DNA from: JAQVQN01 sp964557205
GTDB lineage: Bacteria; Verrucomicrobiota; Kiritimatiellia; RFP12; UBA1067
DNA: 14,157 nt
NCBI GenBank assembly: GCA_964557205.1
Contig: CAZKZI010000087.1
Location: 1 to 14,157 of the forward strand
Direction of reading: 5' to 3'
Positions 6,224 through 12,597 of the stretch are shown one piece after another. Each line of letters starts with the position of its first letter. Positions within the stretch are counted from its first letter, which is position 1. The notes under the pieces were generated by a model. That model did no database searches, was not told where the DNA came from, and worked only from the letters and a program-made list of their open reading frames with translations. A program made the translations under genes and the position numbers.

Positions 6224-7735
6224 TCACTTTACCTTTATTTCGCCGGACAGATACGGCTGTTCAATTTCCAGTGTGCCTTCAAAGCCCGCTTCGATGCGAA
6301 AGCGCGCGTGGCTGACCGATTTAGCCAACTTAACGCGCACGTTGCGCTCGGCTCCCGGCGGTGACAGTTTCCTTCTGGCGGTACGCATCTCGAACGCTTC
6401 TATCCTGTGTTGGCGCGGTTCCCCTTCGGAGTCACGTATGTAGGTGACGACCTGATAGAAAACCGAACCGTTGAAGTCATCATGCTTGCGGATCATGCCG
6501 CGCATACGCAGAGCTCCAAGGCCGGTGCCGTTAAGATTGATCAGGGGTGATTCAAGGGAGAAATTCTGAAGGTCATGATGGCGCACGACCAAAGTTGACG
6601 CGCCTTCCCGCAGCCCGGTATTAAAAGACTGCTTTGCGAGATTGTCGAGAGCATAACGCCAGTTTGCAAAACGCTCTGGAGGAGTGGGGGAGAGCGGCAG
6701 AGGCGGCAGCAGGTTCTTGTCGGGCGGCATAAGCGGATAGGCAACGATGGCAGGCAATTCGAATTCGGGCACGGTGAAACTCGGGGTATGCTCGGCAAAA
6801 GCGCGTTTGCCTCCATATATTAAGGATGAAAGGGCTATCAGCAGACCGATCAGCGAGGCGGCGCCAAGCATTGCGGCTATAGTACGCGAATACTTTTTGC
6901 GGCGGTTTTGTTTCGGGCAAACCCCCGCCAAGGCCGGTTGTGATTGGCTGGGAACAGGAGGCGGCGTTTTAGAGAAGGAAACTTTTTCGCGCAGCGCGGG
7001 GAGTTTTTGCAGAAGTTCCTTCTGGCGTAACCAGATATCATCGCGCATGCCGGTGCTGATCAGAGCCTGCCGCAGTCCGGCGCTGTCGAAAGGAAGCTGA
7101 CGGAAACTCACCGAAGCCGGCGAGCTGTCATAAATGCAGTATGAAGAGCGGCCGTCGCCCGCGCGCGGATATCCTACACTGCCGGGGTTGACGATATAAC
7201 GTTTGCCGGGCTCTAATTCGAAATCGCAAGGCGGAATGAAGTGCGGTGTCCCGCTGGCACCGATCACAAAGACGCCAGGCACATGCGAATGCCCCACGAA
7301 AAGCAGTTGCTCCTTAGTGGCACGCCAAGATGGAAGCGCCTCCGTAGGCTCGACGATGTATCGAAAAGATGGTGGGTCGGAAAAGTCGCCGTGGGCGCAC
7401 CTGAAGTCCGGCTCGTCATGGGTCAGCGGCAGAGCGCTTAACCATTGCAGAGCGGCCGGGGCCAGTTTTTCCCGGCTATGGGAAACGGCATCAGCCGCCA
7501 GTCCGGAGAAAGAATCTGTGGCCATGCTGCGGCAGACAGCGGCATCATGGTTGCCCTGCACCGTAACGTCCACAAGCTGGTAGACCGACTCCAGCACTTC
7601 GATGGGGTCGGGGCCATAGCCCAGAATATCGCCCAGGCAAATGATCTTGTCGGTGCGCAGGTCGGCGATGTCGGTTAAGACCGTGCGCCAAGCTGCCATA
7701 TTGGCGTGAATGTCCGACACGATGGCATACCGCAT
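6224..7735 (-). CDS. Calcineurin-like metallophosphoesterase fused to a membrane helix and a C-terminal extracytoplasmic domain
   Basis: Residues 1 to about 220 are a complete YfcE/MJ0936-type phosphoesterase: MRYAIVSDIH (D8, H10), CLGDILGYGPDP (D37), GNHD (N62, H63), AHGDF (H115), GHSHVP (H149, H151) and VNPGSVGYPR. All binuclear metal ligands are present, so it should be active. A basic, low-complexity linker (about 250-284) leads to one membrane helix (about 286-308), then about 195 residues that I do not recognise, probably beta-rich. The basic residues before the helix place the enzyme in the cytoplasm and the C-terminal part outside. The start at 7735 is chosen because it begins the first beta strand, lies 5 bases after the acyltransferase stop, and has AGGA upstream; an ATG at 7783 would overlap that gene. 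Most family members lack the membrane part, so this fusion is unusual. Substrate unknown. Confidence 0.88.
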   Translation of the reverse strand: MRYAIVSDIHANMAAWRTVLTDIADLRTDKIICLGDILGYGPDPIEVLESVYQLVDVTVQGNHDAAVCRSMATDSFSGLAADAVSHSREKLAPAALQWLSALPLTHDEPDFRCAHGDFSDPPSFRYIVEPTEALPSWRATKEQLLFVGHSHVPGVFVIGASGTPHFIPPCDFELEPGKRYIVNPGSVGYPRAGDGRSSYCIYDSSPASVSFRQLPFDSAGLRQALISTGMRDDIWLRQKELLQKLPALREKVSFSKTPPPVPSQSQPALAGVCPKQNRRKKYSRTIAAMLGAASLIGLLIALSSLIYGGKRAFAEHTPSFTVPEFELPAIVAYPLMPPDKNLLPPLPLSPTPPERFANWRYALDNLAKQSFNTGLREGASTLVVRHHDLQNFSLESPLINLNGTGLGALRMRGMIRKHDDFNGSVFYQVVTYIRDSEGEPRQHRIEAFEMRTARRKLSPPGAERNVRVKLAKSVSHARFRIEAGFEGTLEIEQPYLSGEIKVK

Positions 7736-7740
7736 AATAA

Positions 7741-8577
7741 CTATTCCTGGTTTTGTAAGGTGTCGGCTACCGGCATGCCCCAAGCCTTGATGCGGCTTTC
7801 GATGAAGGAAACGCTCTGAGCGTGCATTTTTTTTGCGCCCATTTCAGGCATGAGCACCGGGCCGCAGGCGAATAAGATCGGTTTCTTAGGGTCAACGATG
7901 CCGAAATCCTTGATCATTATACCGGTCTGAAGAAAATCGGTGCGGACGGCTAGCGGTACCAGCGGCACCTTTGCCCGTTCGGCCAATTTGGCGCCCAAAG
8001 TGTTGAAGCGTTTGGCATCGAAGACCGCTTGCCGGGTGCCCTGGGGGAAAATCAGCACTGAACTGCCGTCAGCCAGACGTTTGGCGCCTTGTTCTAAAAC
8101 CGTGACCAGATCGCCCCGGGCGTTCTTGCGGGTAACGGCGATCGATCCGACCGCGCGCGCGGCTGCGCCGGCGAACGGGATGTCCTCGATGCTTTTTTTA
8201 AGGATGATGGCCAGCTTGCCGAAGGCGTTTAAAGAGGTGGGGTAGACCATGGTCTCCAGTGTGCTCATGTGATTAGAGACGTAAACGACCGGTCCCTCAT
8301 AAGCGCTGCGCTGTTCAAAACCTTCGAAAGTGACGGTCGCTCCCAGCCGTTCGGCGAAACGTATCGAAGCGGAGCAGATGTCAGCCCAGCGCTCATAATC
8401 GAAACGCCTTAACAGGTGGTTCCACGCGCAGCGTACAACGATACGGATGATCGTGAACGCGTACATAAAAGAGTTTATGGAACTAATGCGGGCAGGCGTG
8501 GCGCGCTGATCTTCCGGCGGGGTGGCATAAGCGCCAGTGGTGCGCAACAAAATTTGAAACTGTTTGTAGTCCGTCAT
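7741..8577 (-). CDS. PlsC-family lysophospholipid/glycerophosphate acyltransferase
   Basis: This 278-residue protein belongs to the acyltransferase family that esterifies lysophosphatidic acid or related lipids at the membrane. NHMSTLE (102-108) is motif I, in the HX4E rather than the common HX4D form. AVTRKN (147-152) fits motif II. FPQGTR (177-182) is motif III with Q in place of the usual E. VPLVPLAVRT (204-213) is motif IV. A short hydrophobic stretch at about 38-55 could anchor it at the membrane. It is the first gene of the operon with the phosphoesterase and exonuclease. The start lies about 4 bases after the predicted transcription start. The motif changes suggest a subfamily other than housekeeping PlsC, perhaps acting on another lyso- or glyco-lipid; the substrate cannot be told from sequence. 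Confidence 0.87.
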   Translation of the reverse strand: MTDYKQFQILLRTTGAYATPPEDQRATPARISSINSFMYAFTIIRIVVRCAWNHLLRRFDYERWADICSASIRFAERLGATVTFEGFEQRSAYEGPVVYVSNHMSTLETMVYPTSLNAFGKLAIILKKSIEDIPFAGAAARAVGSIAVTRKNARGDLVTVLEQGAKRLADGSSVLIFPQGTRQAVFDAKRFNTLGAKLAERAKVPLVPLAVRTDFLQTGIMIKDFGIVDPKKPILFACGPVLMPEMGAKKMHAQSVSFIESRIKAWGMPVADTLQNQE

Positions 8578-8587
8578 AGTGGCATTT

Positions 8588-8596
8588 ATTATAACA
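8588..8596 (-). promoter_or_regulatory. Extended -10 promoter of the acyltransferase-phosphoesterase-exonuclease operon
   Basis: On the - strand the sequence reads TGTTATAAT: a perfect TATAAT (8593 down to 8588) preceded by the extended TG. No good -35 is seen (at best GCCACA with 16-base spacing), as is common with extended -10 promoters. Predicted transcription starts near 8581, only about 4 bases before the ATG at 8577, and no ribosome-binding site is present. The operon may therefore be read from a nearly leaderless message. Confidence 0.6.
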
Positions 8597-8662
8597 GAAC
8601 AAAGCTGCTTGTGGCGGCAGAAAATTTTTTACTGATGTATGTTTTTCCGGCACTTTTTCCGC

Positions 8663-8668
8663 TAAAAT
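8663..8668 (+). promoter_or_regulatory. Weak candidate -10 element of purC
   Basis: TAAAAT (8663-8668) lies about 27 bases before the purC ATG, and GAGGA (8688-8692) supplies a ribosome-binding site close to the start. No convincing -35 is found 16-18 bases upstream. No PurR-like operator or purine riboswitch was recognised in the 118-base divergent gap. Confidence 0.3.
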
Positions 8669-8695
8669 ATCAGCTATTTAAATCAGTGAGGATCT

Positions 8696-9601
8696 ATGCT
8701 CTACGACAAAAACCATGCTTTGATTGAAAGTTCGGTGCCTGGCTTGCCGGCACCCAAACGTGGCAAAGTGCGTGACGTTTATGATCTCGGCGACCAAATG
8801 TTGCTGGTGGCGACCGACCGGATCAGCGCGTTCGACGTTGTGATGCCGAACGGCATACCGGACAAGGGACGCGTCCTAAACAGTTTGAGCGCATTTTGGT
8901 TCGGCTTGCTGGAGGGGTTGACCAACCATCTTATCACCGCAGAAGTCGATGCGTATCCTGATGTGCTGCAGCCGGTCAAAGATGATCTGCGCGGACGCTC
9001 AATGCTGGTCAGGAAAGTTTCGATCATCCCGTTTGAGTGTATTGTGCGCGGTTATCTCACAGGGTCGGGGTGGAAAGAGTACCAGAAGCACGGTACGGTC
9101 AACGGCATGAAATTGCGCGTCGGCTACCAAAACGCTTCCAAGCTGGATGCGGCTCTGTTCACTCCCAGCACCAAGGCGGAACAAGGCGAGCACGACTTGC
9201 CGGTTAGCGCCGGAGAGCTGGTGAAGGCTCTGGGAGATGAAAAAGCGCGTCGGTTGTCTGAGCTTTCGGTCTTGTGCTACAAAAAGGCGGCGGACTACGC
9301 GGCAAACAACGGTATCATCATTGCGGACACCAAGTTCGAGTTCGGTGAGGACACCCAAGGCGGTCTGGTCTTGGCCGACGAGGTCTTGACACCCGACTCC
9401 AGCCGTTTCTGGCCACAGGAGAGTTATGCCGTCGGCGCCAATCCGCCCAGCCTTGACAAACAGTATGTGCGCGACTGGCTGGACAGCGTCGGGTTCAATC
9501 ACCAGCCGCCAGCGCCGGTGTTACCTGACGAGGTGGTGGCGAAAACCAGAGAAAAATACTTTGAGGCCTACGGGAAACTTACCAAACAACGTTTTGTTTG
9601 A
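8696..9601 (+). CDS. purC: Phosphoribosylaminoimidazole-succinocarboxamide synthase (SAICAR synthetase)
   Basis: PurC joins CAIR and aspartate with ATP to make SAICAR in purine synthesis, in the cytoplasm. The 301-residue length matches the longer form of the family (yeast Ade1-like) rather than the roughly 240-residue E. coli form. Diagnostic motifs are GKVRDVYDLG (23-32, nucleotide-binding loop), TDRISAFDVVMPNGIPDKG, ECIVRGYLTGSGWKEY, STKAEQGEHD and IIADTKFEFG. The start is supported by the N-terminal family pattern and GAGGA upstream. It is a lone pur gene, divergent from the acyltransferase operon and convergent with rubredoxin. Nothing about it looks damaged or transferred. Confidence 0.98.
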   Translation: MLYDKNHALIESSVPGLPAPKRGKVRDVYDLGDQMLLVATDRISAFDVVMPNGIPDKGRVLNSLSAFWFGLLEGLTNHLITAEVDAYPDVLQPVKDDLRGRSMLVRKVSIIPFECIVRGYLTGSGWKEYQKHGTVNGMKLRVGYQNASKLDAALFTPSTKAEQGEHDLPVSAGELVKALGDEKARRLSELSVLCYKKAADYAANNGIIIADTKFEFGEDTQGGLVLADEVLTPDSSRFWPQESYAVGANPPSLDKQYVRDWLDSVGFNHQPPAPVLPDEVVAKTREKYFEAYGKLTKQRFV

Positions 9602-9663
9602 TGAGCTGGCGAGCATAAACAATTGACCAGAACCGGCAAGGCATTTTGAGATTGTGCCGTGAC

Positions 9664-9825
9664 TCATCCGAGCGGCGAGAACTGATCTTTGCCCACGCCG
9701 CATTCCGGACAGCACCAGTCGTCCGGCAGGTCTTCAAAAGCCGTTCCCGGAACGATGCCGTTAGACGGGTCTCCTGTTGCCGGGTCGTATGTGTAGCCAC
9801 AAACATCACAAACGTATTTTTTCAT
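9664..9825 (-). CDS. Rubredoxin
   Basis: This short gene encodes a 53-residue rubredoxin, a cytoplasmic one-electron carrier with a single iron held by four Cys. The ligands are C6 and C9 in YVCDVCGYTYDP and C39 and C42 in CPECGVGKDQF; the aromatic core (Y11, Y13, F30, W37, F49) is in place. An extra C38 lies directly before ligand C39, where most family members have V or another residue. The ATG at 9825 has AAAGGAT upstream as ribosome-binding site. It stands alone, converging on purC, with no rubrerythrin, desulfoferrodoxin or oxidoreductase beside it, so its partner is not shown here. Rubredoxins are typical of anaerobes, where they often feed oxygen- or peroxide-reducing systems. Confidence 0.95.
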   Translation of the reverse strand: MKKYVCDVCGYTYDPATGDPSNGIVPGTAFEDLPDDWCCPECGVGKDQFSPLG

Positions 9826-9872
9826 TGAGATCCTTTCAGATTAAGTCTGTCACAAACGCCAAGTGATTTAAA

Positions 9873-9901
9873 ATTAAAGCAAAACCGTCTGTGCCTAGCA
9901 A
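9873..9901 (-). promoter_or_regulatory. Candidate promoter of the rubredoxin gene
   Basis: On the - strand TTGCTA (9901 down to 9896) and TTTAAT (9878 down to 9873) are exactly 17 bases apart, matching the consensus boxes at 4 and 5 of 6 positions. Transcription would start near 9866, giving a leader of about 40 bases that ends in the AAAGGAT ribosome-binding site. The -35 box lies close to the repeat element that begins near 9915. Confidence 0.55.
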
Positions 9902-9914
9902 GCCGCGTGTGGAT

Positions 9915-9955
9915 GCGACTCAACAAAGTTGACTCGCACCCGGGAATTAGGAGTC
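9915..9955. repeat. GANTC-containing hairpin repeat related to the element at 4394
   Basis: GCGACTCAACAAAGTTGACTCGC (two halves, 9915-9925 and 9928-9937) folds into a hairpin of 10 pairs with one C-C mismatch and an AAA loop when the flanking T and A are included. Its core CAACAAAGT (9921-9929) and the flanking GACTC boxes mirror the GATTC/GAATC boxes around CAACAAAGT at 4413-4430. A third box, GAGTC (9951-9955), could pair with GACTC (9931-9935) instead, with CCCGGG (9939-9944) between them. Two alternative folds are therefore possible. Confidence 0.6.
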
Positions 9956-9965
9956 AGTCGGGCGT

Positions 9966-10060
9966 GCGGCTGTGCCGCGAATGATCGCCACGGGGGCTAT
10001 GCGGACGCCTCTGCCTGTGCGGGTACGCACACAAACAGGCCGAACCGTCCGACGATCCCG
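9966..10060. other. Structured intergenic element: candidate non-coding RNA or multi-copy repeat
   Basis: GCGGC-TGT-GCCGC (9966-9978) forms a small hairpin. A long imperfect hairpin follows: CGGACG (10002-10007) pairs with CGTCCG (10046-10051), a symmetric 5-by-5 internal loop comes next, GCCTG (10013-10017) pairs with CAGGC (10036-10040), and TGCG (10018-10021) pairs with CGCA (10026-10029) around GGTA. CGGG (9991-9994) and CCCG (10057-10060) could close it from outside. GCTATGCGGA occurs twice (9996-10005 and 10062-10071). No open reading frame with a ribosome-binding site was seen in 9826-10140. Function is unknown. Confidence 0.45.
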
Positions 10061-10087
10061 CGCTATGCGGAATCGATTAAGCAGGTT

Positions 10088-10124
10088 GACTAGGTGTAAC
10101 CGACGAAGTATGGGACTAAGTGTA
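10088..10124. repeat. Direct repeat of 11 bases with one mismatch
   Basis: GACTAGGTGTA (10088-10098) and GACTAAGTGTA (10114-10124) match at 10 of 11 positions, with starts 26 bases apart. They lie directly downstream of the stop of the GH123-like gene (10141, - strand). They belong to the same repeat-rich gap as the hairpins at 9915-10060. Confidence 0.5.
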
Positions 10125-10140
10125 GGCGAAGCAAGGCCGC

Positions 10141-12444
10141 TCAAAGCTTGTCGGGAAGTTTCTGAAGCGCCAGTATCTTTTCGGCCACCATCCAGCGCCA
10201 CGTGTTGAAAGTTTCCGGAGACCAGAGGCCGTCATTTTTATATTTGGTCAGCACGTCCATGGTTTTCAGAATCTGGTCCAAAACCGCCTGTGCGCCAGCC
10301 GCTTCTTCAGTGTGGCCTGCAGCCGCCACACGCTCGATCTGGTTTTGCAGCGTGTACACATAACGGTGATCGTCGATCCCTTCACGGTATGCCTCCCACA
10401 GGGTCACCGGTATCGGTGTGCCGTCATCGGCGGTGCGGTTGAAAAAGTCCTGCGTATTGTAGTCCAGATTGTTCCAGGGGTCGCCGCCGCTCGCCTGATA
10501 AATCCATGGAATCAAGGCGCGATAGCCTGATTGCCAGAAGCCGAATCCGTATGTCATTCGCGCGCCGAGAGTCGGCGTATGATCGTTCTCGCCGGAGATG
10601 TGGTTGGGATAGCACCAGTACTCGACACCGCGCGCTTTCATGTCGGCAAGAACAGCGTCGCGGCCGAGAGAGAACGGTTGACAACACCACACGTCCACAT
10701 AAGGACGCATCATTTCGAATTGTTCATGATCGGGATCGGCTGTGACATAGGTGCGCACATTCGGTACGCTTTTAATCGCCGCCAGGACATGGGCCATGAA
10801 CGCAACCGCGTCTGGATGTGTCGAGGGCTCATCCACGGGATAATAAAGCAGCTCTGGCCACTGCCGCCGCCGGGCTTCGGCTTCAATGGCGCGCACCATG
10901 GCGGTCAACTCCTGAAAAAATTCTTCCGGCGGCATTTTAACCAGGCGCAGGTGTGATCCCGTAGACGCTTTCATGTGCTTGTGGTACAGGGCGTTAAACG
11001 ATATGGAACAGACGAAGGGCTTGTCAAAGCCGACACTGCGTGCCAGATCGATGTCACGCTGCAGCCAGTCAAACGCAAACTTCCATTGATTATCCACCAG
11101 CCAGCCGCTTAAACCCATGACCACCGTGTTCATACCGTGCTCGCGCATGTCCCGGTATTCGGCAGCGGCCTTGTTCTGCCACCAGGCCCGCGAAAAATCG
11201 TCGGGCGCCTTGTTGAGGTTGCGTAGCGGCTGACGGTAGTATTGACCGTAAATCAGCGATTGGTCCTTCTGGAGCGTGATCGGCAGCACGCGCAACATTA
11301 GCGGCACGTCGAGCTTGACGCCGTCCGCCTCGACTGTGGCGCGACCATGATAAATCCCCTCGGGCTGTTCGAGCGGTATACGGACAGTAAGCCATAAACG
11401 CAAATTCTCGCCTTTAGCCAACGGCTGTGACTGCCACGGCATCAGGACATCAGGCGCGCGGTAGTATGTGTTGAACGAATTGTAGTTGGGGCGCACATAC
11501 ATATATCGGACATAGCGTTTGTCGATGATTTCCGCTTTGATCGTGGCCCGGTTGACATCGGCCGTGTTGACAAGGTCGCTGAAGTTGACATTGATTGCCG
11601 CAAAGTCTTTTAAAGCATGCAATGTGAAGGTGAGAGGCTCATATTCACCCCAGGACGCGAAGGCGCGTAACGGAGCGTTGATTTCATGCTGCCGCGGATT
11701 GTGATCCGGCCAGACCGGTTCGCACCAGGGGCGCGTATAGAAAATTATGCCGTCCTGTCTCTGGCGTTCTGTAAGCTCAGGTTCGGGCGTGGTGTCAGGA
11801 CGAGGGTTCTCTATCCATTTCGACAGCTCTTCAGGCGGCAGCATGAAACAGTCGGCCAGGATCGGTTTGATGGTGTTTTCATGAACCGCCGCCCATTCTG
11901 CCGCAGGCACCGCTATCAGGGCGTTAATCAGCCATTGGCTGCGGGTGGTCAAGTTCAGTGAAATGCCTTCCTGACCTGCGACTGTGTCGAGATAGAGAGC
12001 GCGCAGCTCATGGCTGCCGGCGAAGGTCGCGGACACGGTGCCGCCGCCGGCGGCAGTCACGCGGATGTCGAAGACATGCTCGCTCCTGAGGTGGGATCGT
12101 CCGCTCAAGATCAGCAACTTATATGCCCCGGGCGGGACGGCAATGGTCAGGGTCTCGTCGTGGCGCGCGTACACATAGTCGCATGTCAGCTCGGTCTGGT
12201 ATGACGGCGGCGGGACTTTCTTGCCGGAATACTTGTTGGTAGTCCATTCGCGCTGGATGGCGTTGACTTTGGTCGAACGTTTTTGTTTCGTTTTCCATGC
12301 CGCCTGATCCCCGTCGGATTCCGTTACAAGCACGGCTCCCGGGTGCAGCGGGGATTTAGCGGTTCCGAAGTCAAAGACATGAGGCGCGGCAAGCGTCAGG
12401 CATACCGGCAAGAACAAGGTTGCTGTGATAACTTTTATTTGCAT
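10141..12444 (-). CDS. Secreted GH123/DUF4091-like glycoside hydrolase family protein
   Basis: The 767-residue protein starts with a signal peptide (MQIKVITATLFLPVCLTLAA) and is probably exported. Residues about 20-180 form a beta-sandwich, possibly carbohydrate-binding. About 240-390 is a second beta-rich region (YTRPWCEPVWP onwards). A TIM-barrel-like part follows from about 395 to 660, with YYPVDEPSTHP giving an adjacent Asp-Glu pair (D538, E539), as in GH123 beta-N-acetylgalactosaminidases where such a pair supports substrate-assisted catalysis. WEAYREGIDDHRYVYTL (683-699) is the typical DUF4091 end motif. The start at 12444 is chosen over 12480 because AAAGGTG lies upstream and the signal peptide begins there. 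GH95 fucosidase and jelly-roll genes lie upstream on the same strand. Hydrolase activity on beta-GalNAc is inference; many DUF4091 proteins are uncharacterised. Confidence 0.82.
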   Translation of the reverse strand: MQIKVITATLFLPVCLTLAAPHVFDFGTAKSPLHPGAVLVTESDGDQAAWKTKQKRSTKVNAIQREWTTNKYSGKKVPPPSYQTELTCDYVYARHDETLTIAVPPGAYKLLILSGRSHLRSEHVFDIRVTAAGGGTVSATFAGSHELRALYLDTVAGQEGISLNLTTRSQWLINALIAVPAAEWAAVHENTIKPILADCFMLPPEELSKWIENPRPDTTPEPELTERQRQDGIIFYTRPWCEPVWPDHNPRQHEINAPLRAFASWGEYEPLTFTLHALKDFAAINVNFSDLVNTADVNRATIKAEIIDKRYVRYMYVRPNYNSFNTYYRAPDVLMPWQSQPLAKGENLRLWLTVRIPLEQPEGIYHGRATVEADGVKLDVPLMLRVLPITLQKDQSLIYGQYYRQPLRNLNKAPDDFSRAWWQNKAAAEYRDMREHGMNTVVMGLSGWLVDNQWKFAFDWLQRDIDLARSVGFDKPFVCSISFNALYHKHMKASTGSHLRLVKMPPEEFFQELTAMVRAIEAEARRRQWPELLYYPVDEPSTHPDAVAFMAHVLAAIKSVPNVRTYVTADPDHEQFEMMRPYVDVWCCQPFSLGRDAVLADMKARGVEYWCYPNHISGENDHTPTLGARMTYGFGFWQSGYRALIPWIYQASGGDPWNNLDYNTQDFFNRTADDGTPIPVTLWEAYREGIDDHRYVYTLQNQIERVAAAGHTEEAAGAQAVLDQILKTMDVLTKYKNDGLWSPETFNTWRWMVAEKILALQKLPDKL

Positions 12445-12463
12445 GGCTTCACCTTTGTCTAAT

Positions 12464-12528
12464 GCGGGCGGAGCCCGCAACCATCATCTCTTGCCTGCGG
12501 CAGGCGACCCTCTCCCAAAGGGCGAGGG
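12464..12528. repeat. Three consecutive REP-like hairpins upstream of the GH123-like gene
   Basis: GCGGGC-GGA-GCCCGC (12464-12478), the 13-base palindrome GCCTGCGGCAGGC (12493-12505) and CCCTCTCCC-AAA-GGGCGAGGG (12508-12528, one mismatch) follow each other in 65 bases. None ends in a T-run in either direction. The first lies about 20 bases before the start codon of the GH123-like gene, so it would be in that gene's leader if transcription comes from upstream. The 153-base gap holds no gene. Confidence 0.75.
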
Positions 12529-12597
12529 AGGAGGCAACAACTTGTTTTCTGTTGCTGTTACTCTGCTGTAAGGCACTAAATGATAACGCAAGAAACA

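Noticed and set aside
9633..9660. Possible bidirectional terminator between purC and rubredoxin
   Set aside because: Only 5 base pairs (CGGCA with TGCCG) around a 16-base loop and no T-run on either strand.
11090..11395. 101-codon - strand frame within the GH123-like gene
   Set aside because: An out-of-frame shadow of a large well-supported gene, with no start signal or motif.
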